This document shows, in pieces, positions 8,362-17,700 of a stretch of DNA of 41,989 nt. How positions within the stretch are numbered: the first letter of the stretch is position 1; each line of letters opens with the position of its first letter. Below the pieces are notes generated by a model. The model was not told where the DNA came from. It did no database searches and worked only from the letters and a program-made list of their open reading frames with translations. A program made the position numbers and the translations under genes. The stretch is from a bacterium (GTDB taxonomy: Bacteria; Bacteroidota; Bacteroidia; B-17B0; Aurantibacillaceae): the NCBI GenBank assembly GCA_029945625.1, contig JAQSCW010000023.1, positions 163,987-205,975 of the forward strand, given 5' to 3'.

Positions 8362-11300
8362 ATGGATCTCGCTTCCTTAAGTGTTAAACGTCCTGTGTTG
8401 GCCATTGTTTTGTCCATCATCATTGTGCTGTTTGGGCTCATTGGTTTTAATTTTTTAGGTGTGAGAGAATTTCCTTCCATCGACCCACCCGTAATTACTG
8501 TTCGAACAAGCTATACAGGAGCGAATGCCGATGTGATTCAGTCGCAGATTACCGAACCCCTCGAAAAAGCCATTAATGGAATTGAAGGTATTCGCTCAAT
8601 TTCCGCCTCCTCCAACCAAGGTTCAAGTATTATTACCGTGGAGTTTAATTTAAGTTCAGATCTGGAGGCTGCAGCCAATGATGTTCGCGCCAAAGTATCA
8701 CAGGCACTGCGACAATTACCACAGGACGTGGATGCGCCGCCGGTAGTGTCGAAAGCCGATGCAAATTCTGACGCGATTATTTCCATGACTCTGAAAAGCG
8801 ATTCGCGTTCGCTGCTTGAAGTGAGCGATTATGCCGAAAACGTGATTGCACAAAATCTGCAAACCATTTCAGGAGTAAGTGCCGTTCAAATTTGGGGCCA
8901 GCGCCGTTTTTCAATGCGAATTCGTTTACTGCCCGATCGTTTGTCGGCTTTTTCACTCACCCCTTTAGATGTGAAACAAGCACTGGAGCGTGAAAATGTT
9001 GATCTTCCTTCGGGTAAAATTGCAGGTAACAGTACTGAACTTACCGTGAATACTGTGGGGCGCATTTCTACCGTGAGTGAATTTGAGAACATGATTGTGA
9101 AGGAAAGCGCCACCAACATTGTGCGTTTAAGAGATGTGGCCAATGTGGAATTGGGAGCAGAAAATGAGGAGACCATTTTAAAGGAATCGGGAACACCCAT
9201 GATTGGATTGGCCTTAGTGCCGCAGCCGGGAGCCAATTACATTGATATTTCAAAAGAATTTTACAAACGCTATAATCTCCTAAAAAAAGAATTGCCCGGT
9301 GATTATACCATCAATATTGCGTTAGACAATACGCGTTTTATTCAGAAGTCTATTGTAGAAGTAAAAGATACACTGCTCATCGCGTTGGTTCTGGTGATCC
9401 TCATCATCTTTTTGTTTTTCAGAGACTGGTTGGTTGCCTTCCGTCCTTTGATCGATATTCCTGTGTCGCTGATCGGCGCTTTCTTTATCATGTATGTGAT
9501 GGATTATTCGATTAATGTGCTGACGCTACTGGCCATTGTTCTGGCAACCGGTTTAGTGGTTGACGACGGAATTGTGGTGACAGAAAATATTTTTAAGAAG
9601 ATTGAAAAAGGGATGAAGCCCAAAGAGGCTGCCATAGAGGGGACCCGTGAGATTTACATGGCGGTGATCATTACCTCACTCACTCTGGTAGCCGTATTTA
9701 TGCCTGTTATTTTTCTGGAAGGATTTGTAGGAAGGTTGTTTCGTGAATTTGGCGTGGTGTTAGCCGGCGCGGTGCTCATTTCAGCTTTTGTGTCGCTTAC
9801 CCTTACGCCGATGCTGAATGCGAAACTCATAAAAAAGGATCCTACGAAACGAAGCAAATTCTATGTAATTACAGAGCCATTTTTTAAAGCGCTTGATGAA
9901 GGGTTCAACAGAAACATCCGTAATTTTATTGCGAAACGCTGGTGGGCATTAATAATACTCGTAATTTCCACGGCATCCATCTTTGTATTCGGCTCTCAAT
10001 TAAAATCCGAGCTTTCTCCTCTGGAAGATCGGAATTGGTTACGCCTTTCACTCACGGCACCTGAAGGCACTTCTTATGAGGCGATGGATGCGTTGGTTGA
10101 TAAGGTATCTGATTTTGTAACGGATTCAATACCCGAAAAAAAAGTGTGTCTAACAGTTACTGCGCCCGGTTTTGCAGGGTCAGGGGCTGTTAATACGGCA
10201 TTTGTAAGGCTGGCATTAACCGATGCCGAGAATAGGAAACGGTCGGCTTCCGATATTGCACTTTTCATCAATAAGCATTTGCCGCAGTTTCCGGAAGGCA
10301 AGATCTTTGTGATTCAGGAACAGTCAATTTCATCGGGCGGAGGGCCGCGTGGAGGATTACCGGTTCAATTTGTATTGCAGACCCAGAACTTTGAAAAGTT
10401 AAGAGAAAAGTTGCCGCAATTTCTTGAATTGGCAAATAAGAACCCCACTTTCCAGGGAGTAGACGTGAACCTCAAATTTAATAAACCCGAATTGATTATT
10501 GAGATCAATCGCGATAAAGCTAAAATAATGGGCGTGTCGATTGCCGATGTGGCGCAGACCATTCAACTTGCCTTGAGCGGACAACGATTTGGCTATTACA
10601 TTAGTGGAGATAAACAATACCAGGTGCTTGGCCAGGTGAGCCGAGAAAACAGAGATAATCCGGGAGACCTTAAAAATTTATTTGTGCGAAATAATAAAGG
10701 TGAAATGCTTCAATTGGACAATGTGATCACCATTCGCGAACGTAGCAGTCCGCCGCAATTGTATCATTACAATCGGTATCAGTCGGCCACCATTGCAGCC
10801 GGTTTAGCACCGGGCAAAACAATTGGCGATGGCATTGACGCCATGAACCAAATTGCGAGTCAGGTGCTGGATCACAGTTTTACCACTTCCTTAACAGGTG
10901 CTTCACGTGACTTTGCCGAAAGTTCTTCCAATATTTTATTTGCTTTTGTGCTGGCATTAGTACTCATTTATTTATTGTTAGCAGCTCAATTCGAAAGTTT
11001 TATTCAGCCCTTCATTATCATGCTTACTGTTCCAATGGCCTTGTCAGGTGCTTTATTCTCGTTATGGTACTTTAATCAGACGTTGAATATCTTCAGCGAA
11101 ATAGGGATGATTATGCTTATTGGCCTGGTAACAAAAAATGGTATCCTGATTATTGAATTTACAGATCAATTAAGGGAAAAGGGATTAAGTGTAAAGGAAG
11201 CAGTGATCGCAGCAGCCACAGCACGGATGCGCCCAATTTTGATGACCAGTTTGGCTACCATGTTAGGTGCATTGCCAATTGCTCTGGCTCTTGGAGCGGG

Positions 11301-11436
11301 GTCTGAAAGCCGCATGGCGATGGGGATTGTGATTATTGGAGGATTATTATTGTCGATGGTACTCACCTTATTTGTGATACCGGCTATTTATTCGTTCCTC
11401 GTTAAAGATAAAGGACATGTTAGGGAAAATGTATAA
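8362..11436 (+). CDS. RND multidrug efflux pump, AcrB-type inner membrane subunit
   Basis: 1024 residues, full length for the HAE1/AcrB class. Proton-driven trimeric pump moving hydrophobic or amphipathic compounds from periplasm to the TolC channel. Start of TM1 is SVKRPVLAIVLSIIIVLFG, then FPSIDPPVITVRTSYTGA as in AcrB. The proton relay is intact: Asp401-Asp402 in LATGLVVDDGIVVTENI (TM4) and the TM10 lysine in GLVTKNGILIIEF. Two large periplasmic loops with the docking domains lie between TM1-TM2 and TM7-TM8. The glycine-rich SSGGGPRGGLP segment in the second loop is common in this subclass. Its 3' end overlaps the TolC-type gene by 20 nt. Regulated with the operon by the MarR protein, by inference. 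Confidence 0.93.
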   Translation: MDLASLSVKRPVLAIVLSIIIVLFGLIGFNFLGVREFPSIDPPVITVRTSYTGANADVIQSQITEPLEKAINGIEGIRSISASSNQGSSIITVEFNLSSDLEAAANDVRAKVSQALRQLPQDVDAPPVVSKADANSDAIISMTLKSDSRSLLEVSDYAENVIAQNLQTISGVSAVQIWGQRRFSMRIRLLPDRLSAFSLTPLDVKQALERENVDLPSGKIAGNSTELTVNTVGRISTVSEFENMIVKESATNIVRLRDVANVELGAENEETILKESGTPMIGLALVPQPGANYIDISKEFYKRYNLLKKELPGDYTINIALDNTRFIQKSIVEVKDTLLIALVLVILIIFLFFRDWLVAFRPLIDIPVSLIGAFFIMYVMDYSINVLTLLAIVLATGLVVDDGIVVTENIFKKIEKGMKPKEAAIEGTREIYMAVIITSLTLVAVFMPVIFLEGFVGRLFREFGVVLAGAVLISAFVSLTLTPMLNAKLIKKDPTKRSKFYVITEPFFKALDEGFNRNIRNFIAKRWWALIILVISTASIFVFGSQLKSELSPLEDRNWLRLSLTAPEGTSYEAMDALVDKVSDFVTDSIPEKKVCLTVTAPGFAGSGAVNTAFVRLALTDAENRKRSASDIALFINKHLPQFPEGKIFVIQEQSISSGGGPRGGLPVQFVLQTQNFEKLREKLPQFLELANKNPTFQGVDVNLKFNKPELIIEINRDKAKIMGVSIADVAQTIQLALSGQRFGYYISGDKQYQVLGQVSRENRDNPGDLKNLFVRNNKGEMLQLDNVITIRERSSPPQLYHYNRYQSATIAAGLAPGKTIGDGIDAMNQIASQVLDHSFTTSLTGASRDFAESSSNILFAFVLALVLIYLLLAAQFESFIQPFIIMLTVPMALSGALFSLWYFNQTLNIFSEIGMIMLIGLVTKNGILIIEFTDQLREKGLSVKEAVIAAATARMRPILMTSLATMLGALPIALALGAGSESRMAMGIVIIGGLLLSMVLTLFVIPAIYSFLVKDKGHVRENV

Positions 11437-12724
11437 ATGTGTGTTTTTTTGTCTGCTTTTGGTTGGCAAAGCAATGGCACAGGATGCTTTGACGGTGCAG
11501 GAGGCAATTGCACTTGCTCTTCAAAAAAACTATTCAATTCTGGTTGCAAAAAATCAACAGGAGATCGCCCGCGTGCAAAATAATGCGGGCAATGCGGGTT
11601 TGTCGCCCACACTCAGTCTTAATGGCGGTCTTACTTCTGCAAATCTAAATTCGTATCAAGTATTTAGTACAGGTGCCGTGCAAGATAAAACCGGCGCAAA
11701 ATCAAACGGACTAGCAGGCACGGTGAATGCCGACTGGACTGTGTTTGACGGGCTTCGCATGTTTGCGATCAGAAAAAGATTGAGTATGAATGAAACCCTT
11801 TCTGCACTAGACCTAAAGAGGCAAATGGAAAACACGGTGTTTGACGTGATCTCACTGTATTTTAATGTAGTGCGCGTAAAACAATTGATCGCAGCTGCCA
11901 AACAAGACCTCCAAATCTATGAAGAACGTCGAAAAATTGCAGAACTTCGACAAGCTGTTGGTTCTGATTCGAAGGTAGAAGTGTTACTCTCAAAATCGGA
12001 TGAGAACAGAGCCCGAAGTGTGATCGTGCAATTAGAATTGGATCTCCTAACGTCGAAAACAAGTCTTAATACGTTATTGGGTCGCCGCATTGATATTGAT
12101 TTTAATGCGGTGGATTCAATTGCAGTAAACTACAATCCCACATTGGATGAATTAAAAAAAACAGTGTATACTTCCAACACGGCTTTGTTAATGTCAAAAC
12201 AAAGTGAGATGATCTTTGGAGAGAGTGTGAAAGAGGCCAGAGCGCTTACCCTGCCTTTTCTTACTGTTAACGGGTCGTATGTGTATGCGCGCACCGAGAG
12301 TCAGTCGGGGTTTCTTTTTTCAAATCGTCAAAATGGATTAAATCTGGGGCTTACGGGAAAATGGGTATTTTTTAGCGGAGGAAAAAACTTGAACCTGATC
12401 AAAGAGCGTAACATACTCGCACTTAATCAGAGGTTGATTACTGAGCAAACGCAGCTGCAGGTAGATGCGGTGGTGTATGTAAATTACCAATCGTACTTAC
12501 TCAATAAACAAATTGTGGTAATGGAATATCAGAATTTATTGGATTCGAAGGAAGTGCAAAACATTTCATTAGAACGTTATAAGATTGGAAAGGCAAATTT
12601 GTTGGAAACCATTGAAACTCAAAAAAATTTGGAAATTGCTCAGGTGAGATACATCAATGCGCTGTACGCCATTAAGCTGGCAGAGGCCAGTTTATTGAGA
12701 GTAAATGGAAACCTGGTGAAATAG
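11417..12724 (+). CDS. TolC-family outer membrane channel of the RND pump
   Basis: 435 residues; signal peptide ending KAMAQ at about residue 22. Two OEP repeats of long amphipathic helices plus short strands are visible: LTVQEAIALALQKNYSILVAKNQQEIARVQ begins the first, and LSKQSEMIFG with the second set ends in NLLETIETQKNLEIAQVRYINALYAIKLAEASLLRVNG, the classic OEP C-terminus (each cited here as separate pieces). It completes the tripartite pump. The start is ambiguous: ATG at 11417 overlaps the pump gene by 20 nt and has AAGGA right against it, while the ATG at 11429 gives MYKCVFF and has better spacing to that AAGGA. Translational coupling to the upstream gene is likely in both cases. Confidence 0.9.
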   Translation: MLGKMYKCVFFCLLLVGKAMAQDALTVQEAIALALQKNYSILVAKNQQEIARVQNNAGNAGLSPTLSLNGGLTSANLNSYQVFSTGAVQDKTGAKSNGLAGTVNADWTVFDGLRMFAIRKRLSMNETLSALDLKRQMENTVFDVISLYFNVVRVKQLIAAAKQDLQIYEERRKIAELRQAVGSDSKVEVLLSKSDENRARSVIVQLELDLLTSKTSLNTLLGRRIDIDFNAVDSIAVNYNPTLDELKKTVYTSNTALLMSKQSEMIFGESVKEARALTLPFLTVNGSYVYARTESQSGFLFSNRQNGLNLGLTGKWVFFSGGKNLNLIKERNILALNQRLITEQTQLQVDAVVYVNYQSYLLNKQIVVMEYQNLLDSKEVQNISLERYKIGKANLLETIETQKNLEIAQVRYINALYAIKLAEASLLRVNGNLVK

Positions 12725-12752
12725 TTGGGTAGGACCGTTTTAATTTTTCGTG

Positions 12753-13463
12753 TTATCTCGGAGAGAAACGCATTTGTACCACACCCACAAATGCTTCTTT
12801 AAAAATTTTGGTGCTCATTTTACTAACCCCTAAAATGCGGTCGGTGAACATTATTGGAACTTCAACGATCTTAAATCCTTTTTTAATGGCGCGGTATTTC
12901 ATTTCAATCTGAAATGCATAACCCATAAATTTAATATTATCGAGTTCGAGCGTTTCGAGTACTTTTCTGCGGTAACATTTAAATCCGGCAGTGGTGTCTT
13001 TCACGCCAATCCAAAGTACCATACGCACATACACAGAAGCAAAATAACTCATCATGATGCGACCAATTGGCCAATTCGTTACTTTTCCGCCCTTCGTATA
13101 ACGAGAGCCTACTGCCACATCAGCCCCTTTTTCGCAGGCTTCCAGAAGTCTCACCAAATCGGCGGGATTGTGGCTGAAATCACAATCCATTTCAAAGATA
13201 TAGTCGTAATGACGCGTCAGAGCCCATTTAAAGCCATGAATATAGGCAGTGCCCAGACCCATTTTTCCTTTACGTTCTTCCAGGTGCAGTTGGCCCGGAA
13301 ACTCTTTTTGAAGTTGAAGTACATGATTGGCGGTGCCGTCGGGCGAACCGTCATCCACAATAAGGAGGTCAAAATTTCGTGGTAAAGAGAAAACGGTGCG
13401 TACCATTTTATCAATATTTTCGATTTCGTTGTAGGTAGGAATTATGACTAAATTTTGGCCCAT
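12753..13463 (-). CDS. GT2 polyprenyl-phosphate mannosyltransferase-like (Dpm1-type)
   Basis: 236 residues from the ATG at 13463 (the in-frame TTG at 13472 is dismissed since it lies next to a TATATTCG promoter-like box). It matches the single-domain Dpm1 class: VIIPTYNEIENI, LLIVDDGSPDGTA, then EMDCDFSHNPADLVRLLEAC, VGSRYTKGGKVTNWP and DTTAGFKCYRR. These enzymes load a sugar from GDP-mannose or a similar donor onto a polyprenyl phosphate at the inner membrane, to feed protein or surface glycosylation. There is no C-terminal GtrA-like membrane domain, so membrane contact would be peripheral. Bacteroidota carry one near-universal copy. Divergent from the Omp85-like gene, convergent with the TolC gene. 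Confidence 0.87.
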   Translation of the reverse strand: MGQNLVIIPTYNEIENIDKMVRTVFSLPRNFDLLIVDDGSPDGTANHVLQLQKEFPGQLHLEERKGKMGLGTAYIHGFKWALTRHYDYIFEMDCDFSHNPADLVRLLEACEKGADVAVGSRYTKGGKVTNWPIGRIMMSYFASVYVRMVLWIGVKDTTAGFKCYRRKVLETLELDNIKFMGYAFQIEMKYRAIKKGFKIVEVPIMFTDRILGVSKMSTKIFKEAFVGVVQMRFSPR

Positions 13464-13505
13464 TACAGGCAACGAATATAACTGTTTTGATTTAGCTTAA
13501 GATAA

Positions 13506-14672
13506 TTGCGAAATAAGATTTTCTTAATAATTGCCAAAAACCGTACTTTGCCAAATAAATTGAAAAAATTGAGTTCATTCATCCTTCAAATACGTTTTTT
13601 TTTTCTCATTATTTTTCTCAGTTCTTTTGTTGCGTTGCGTGCTCAAGTTGCCGCTGATTCGGTAAAAACCAAAAAAAGGTATTTGATCACAGGATTACCG
13701 GTAGTATTTTATACTCCCGAAACACGATTTGGATTTGGAGCCACAGGCCTATGCGTTTTCAATTTTAAGAGTGACAGTATAGGTGCGCCACGGTCGAGTA
13801 CCAGTTTAAGTTTTATTTATACCCAAAATAAACAGGTGGTCATGTCCTTGCCTTTTAATTTATTTATTAAGAATCGCAGCTACCATCTTTATGGTGAATT
13901 GGGCTTCAACCATTTCTTCTACAATTTTTACGGAGTTGGTAACGAGGAGCCTTCCAATTACGTGGAGCGCTATGGCATCGAGTTTCCAAGAATCAGGTTG
14001 ACGGCTTTAAAAAAAATAAGAAAATACGTGTATGGAGGTTTACGGTATGCGTACGACAAAACAAGTTTGTTTGATCTTGACAGTACAGGAAAATTAATTA
14101 CGGGAACCATACCCGGCTCAAAGGGGGGGATTGTATCGGGTTTTGGCGCTGTATTATTGGTAGATAGCAGAGATAATATTTTTTATCCATCTCAAGGTGT
14201 ATGGTCGGAATTGGTTATTTATCACGATGATCCTAAAACGGGAAGTACATTTAACTATACCCGTATTGCGTTTGACTTTGTAAAGTACTTTCATTACAAG
14301 GAAAATATTCTCGCACTAAATGTGTATAGTATATATTCCGACAGTGATTTGCCTTTTTTTCAAATGGGAAATCTTGGCGGGATGAAAAAAATGAGAGGCT
14401 TTTATGAAGGCAGGTACCGCGATAATAATCTCCTTGTTTTTCAGGCTGAGTACCGACGGCATTTAGTTTGGTTACTCGGATTTACTGTTTTTGGAGATGT
14501 AGGACAGGTAGCAGCCCGTTACGATCAGTTTCAGGCCAATCATTGGAGGTACACCTACGGCATCGGTTTGCGCTTGATGTTGAACGAACAACAAAAAATA
14601 AATATGAGATTTGATATTGCCGTTGGAAACAATAAAATTCTGCCTTATTTTACCGTGGCCGAAGCTTTCTAA
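13506..14672 (+). CDS. Omp85/BamA-type outer membrane barrel without POTRA domains
   Basis: About 370-388 residues. After a hydrophobic signal (FFFLIIFLSSFVALRAQ) the rest is a series of amphipathic strands matching the surface-antigen (D15) barrel. MKKMRGFYEGRYRDNNL is the loop-6 type RGF/RGY motif of Omp85 proteins, and LLVDSRDNIFYPSQG is the typical strand that precedes it. No POTRA repeat is present, so it resembles the short Bacteroidota BamA-like barrels rather than BamA itself. There is no ATG before the signal: candidates are TTG at 13506 or at 13560. A near-match promoter box GTACTTTG just upstream of the second favours 13560. The substrate or role is unknown. Confidence 0.75.
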   Translation: MRNKIFLIIAKNRTLPNKLKKLSSFILQIRFFFLIIFLSSFVALRAQVAADSVKTKKRYLITGLPVVFYTPETRFGFGATGLCVFNFKSDSIGAPRSSTSLSFIYTQNKQVVMSLPFNLFIKNRSYHLYGELGFNHFFYNFYGVGNEEPSNYVERYGIEFPRIRLTALKKIRKYVYGGLRYAYDKTSLFDLDSTGKLITGTIPGSKGGIVSGFGAVLLVDSRDNIFYPSQGVWSELVIYHDDPKTGSTFNYTRIAFDFVKYFHYKENILALNVYSIYSDSDLPFFQMGNLGGMKKMRGFYEGRYRDNNLLVFQAEYRRHLVWLLGFTVFGDVGQVAARYDQFQANHWRYTYGIGLRLMLNEQQKINMRFDIAVGNNKILPYFTVAEAF

Positions 14673-14780
14673 TAAATCAGATCATTCCCGCGCTCATTAA
14701 AAGAAAAATCCCGTTAATTTCAATTTTAACACTATTTGGTCAGGTATTTGCTTATATTTCAATTGCCAAAATACGAAACT

Positions 14781-17700
14781 ATGAAAAAAGTCATCTTGTC
14801 CTTCATCACCTTGCTCCTAACCGTTGTGGCAGTGCAAGCTCAATTTATACATGGACCCGGCTTCCTGCAGGATAGAGACATCTTCGGAACCCGCACTTTT
14901 GTTGAAAATAGAGGGCAGTTTGACCGTCGTTTGAATTCGAAGGAAAAGATTTATTATGCACTCGACAATGGCTCTGAGCGCATTTATTTCACCGGAAAGG
15001 GGTTGGTTTACGAACTCACCAAGGTAACGCCACTAAAAGAGTGGCAGAAAGAACAATTGGAAAAAGGGGAGGCCACCGATTTTAAGACAGAGGAAAAAAA
15101 GTATGTGAACATGAACTGGATCAATGCGAACCCCGACCTTGTTATTGAGAATGCTGAGCCTCAGCACCATTATTTTACCTATGGAGGCCCTGAATTAAAT
15201 TCTTATGCTTTTAAAAAGATTATTTATAAGAATGTCTATAATCACATCGACATTGAATACACCATCCCATCTGATAAGACGCAGGGTGTCAAATACAGTG
15301 TGATCCTTCACCCCGGCGCCAATGCGGGAGATGTTAAAATTACATACTCAGGTGACGTGACGAAGATCAAATTAGACAAGGCAGGAAATATTATTATTAA
15401 AACGCCTTTTGAAGATCTGGCAGAGCATACCCCAAAAAGTTTTTATGCCGATAAGGAAGTAATAGCGTCTGAATTCACCTTGAAAGAGAATGTGATCGGT
15501 TTCAATTTCCCTAGCGGCACACAAAAGGGGAGAACTCTTATCATAGACCCCTGGGTGTCGGCAGTAACTACTCTAACCACCAATAATTATGGCTATGATG
15601 TGGATTATGACGCGCTGGGAAATTTGTACGCGTTTGGTGGCAGCTCACCTGCAAAGATGGCAAAATACAGTACAACAGGCGCATTGCTTTGGACTTTTTC
15701 AGGTGTACTCGCAACTCCCTCTTGGTCTACCAGCGGACAAGGCAGCTATATCTCTAATTTTGTGGTCATCAAAACGAATGGAAAGACATATTATGGCGAA
15801 GCCTTGAATGGCTCGGGCACACGCATCATTAGGTTGGATGCAGTAGGCAATTATGACAATTTGATTAGTACTCCTGTAGCCACCTGGAGAGAAGTGTGGG
15901 ACATGGCTTATCACTGTTCAACCGGAAACGTATACGGGATGGGAGGAAGTACCGGATCAAAACAATCAGCGGGAATCTTGAACCAAACTACCGGCAGCTT
16001 AACGCCAATTGCATTTTTGGCGCAGGGGACATCTGCTCATGACATCGTGTGTCATGCCATTGATGATTCGGGAGAGTTGTTTTGGCAATATGCATCGGCA
16101 GGTGGAGCCTCTGTATTAAACAATCAACTAGCCAGAATCAATTCGGCCTTTACTTCTTCGGTTTGGTTGGCACCAAGTACTTTTACGACCATGAACGAAG
16201 CCGCCAATAAGAATGCCTATGTGGGAGGCAATGTGTCATCCAATGGATTCAATAGTTTGGCAGTAAATGGCAATTTTCTTTATTATTGGGACGGATTTAA
16301 TATGGCCGCCTACAATAAAACGAATGGGAGCATCGTGGCATCCTCAAATGTTCCCGGTTATATCGTAAAGCGACAAGGTGGTATTGCGGTAGACGATTGC
16401 GATAATCTCTATTTAGGTGGCAATGGCTCAATACTCTGTTATAGATTTAACGGGACTAATTTTATTCCCTTAACACCAATTCCTTTAGGTGTCACCTCGT
16501 CTACCAATCAATATGTATGTGACATTCGGATGGATAAACTCAATAAGACCCTGTATGTATCGGGCAGCGGATTTGTAGGCACTTATGTCGCGGCAAGCAG
16601 CTCTACCTGCGGGGTGAGTTCAATCATCTGCACCAATTCACAACCCATTGATTACATCACTTGCGCAGGAATAAGCGTCAGCCTAACGCCTGCAAATTAT
16701 GCCAATTTAACCAATGTAAGTTATTCGATACAACCGGGTTCGCTTTCAAATACCACGGGTACATTCGTCATAACGCCAACCGTTACCACAACTTATACCA
16801 CCTATGTCACGGGTACAACCATCAGCAGTGCGGTCGTCACGCTCACCTCAGTTTCTACCGTCACCGTGAATCCGCAACCCCTCACGGCGCCAACGGCCAC
16901 TCAAACCACCTGCACAGGCACTATAAATGCCTTAAATCTCGGTCTTACGTTTAATCCGCCAAGCGCAAGTCCGGGATATACAATCACTTGGTCTACCATT
17001 CCCTTTGGCGTTTTTTCATTTACGCAAACCAATTCCACGGGAGGCATTATTCCCGGCGTATATACAGCCACAGTGAATACATCAGCAGGATGCACGAGTA
17101 TTAATAGTGTTACCATTGCCCCTCAACCCGAACCTGCGGTATTTATCATAGATCCTTCCACTGGCAATTACGAAATAAATTGCTATTTGCCTTCGGTCAA
17201 TCTCACATTCACGCCGGCTTCCTATAATTACACCAGCACCAATGGGGTGTCGCTCCCACTTACCGGACCGTACGTGGCGTTTACACCCACCAATTCTTTT
17301 GGCACCTGGACGGTTTATGCCGTAAATCCGGTGTCGGGCTGCACCAGCAACAAAACGTTTGTGATTGCCACCAATACTGCCATCCCGTCTTCTACGTTAA
17401 CGCCTTTGTTGCAGAATATTACGTGCTCTGTAACGTCGGTAATAAATGTAACAGCGGTTGCAAATCCTTCTATAAATATTAGCCATCAGTGGATGGCGCC
17501 GCAGGGTGGAACGCTCACCGCCTTTACCGCCACGTCAACGTTTTTACCTTTAAGTCCCGGCTTGTATGTGCACTGCTTGGTCAATACTACCAACGGGTGC
17601 TCCACGTGCAAAACATTTACGGTAAGTTCCACTTCGGGCTTTCCCACATTTTCTGTGAGCAGTCCCCAAAGTTTTACCTTGGGTTGTGGTACTAAAAGTG

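Noticed and set aside
14753-14760. TATATTTC before the first giant T9SS gene, near-match to the -7 box
   Set aside because: Last base differs from TAnnTTTG and there is no TTG at the proper distance; not strong enough to list as a promoter.
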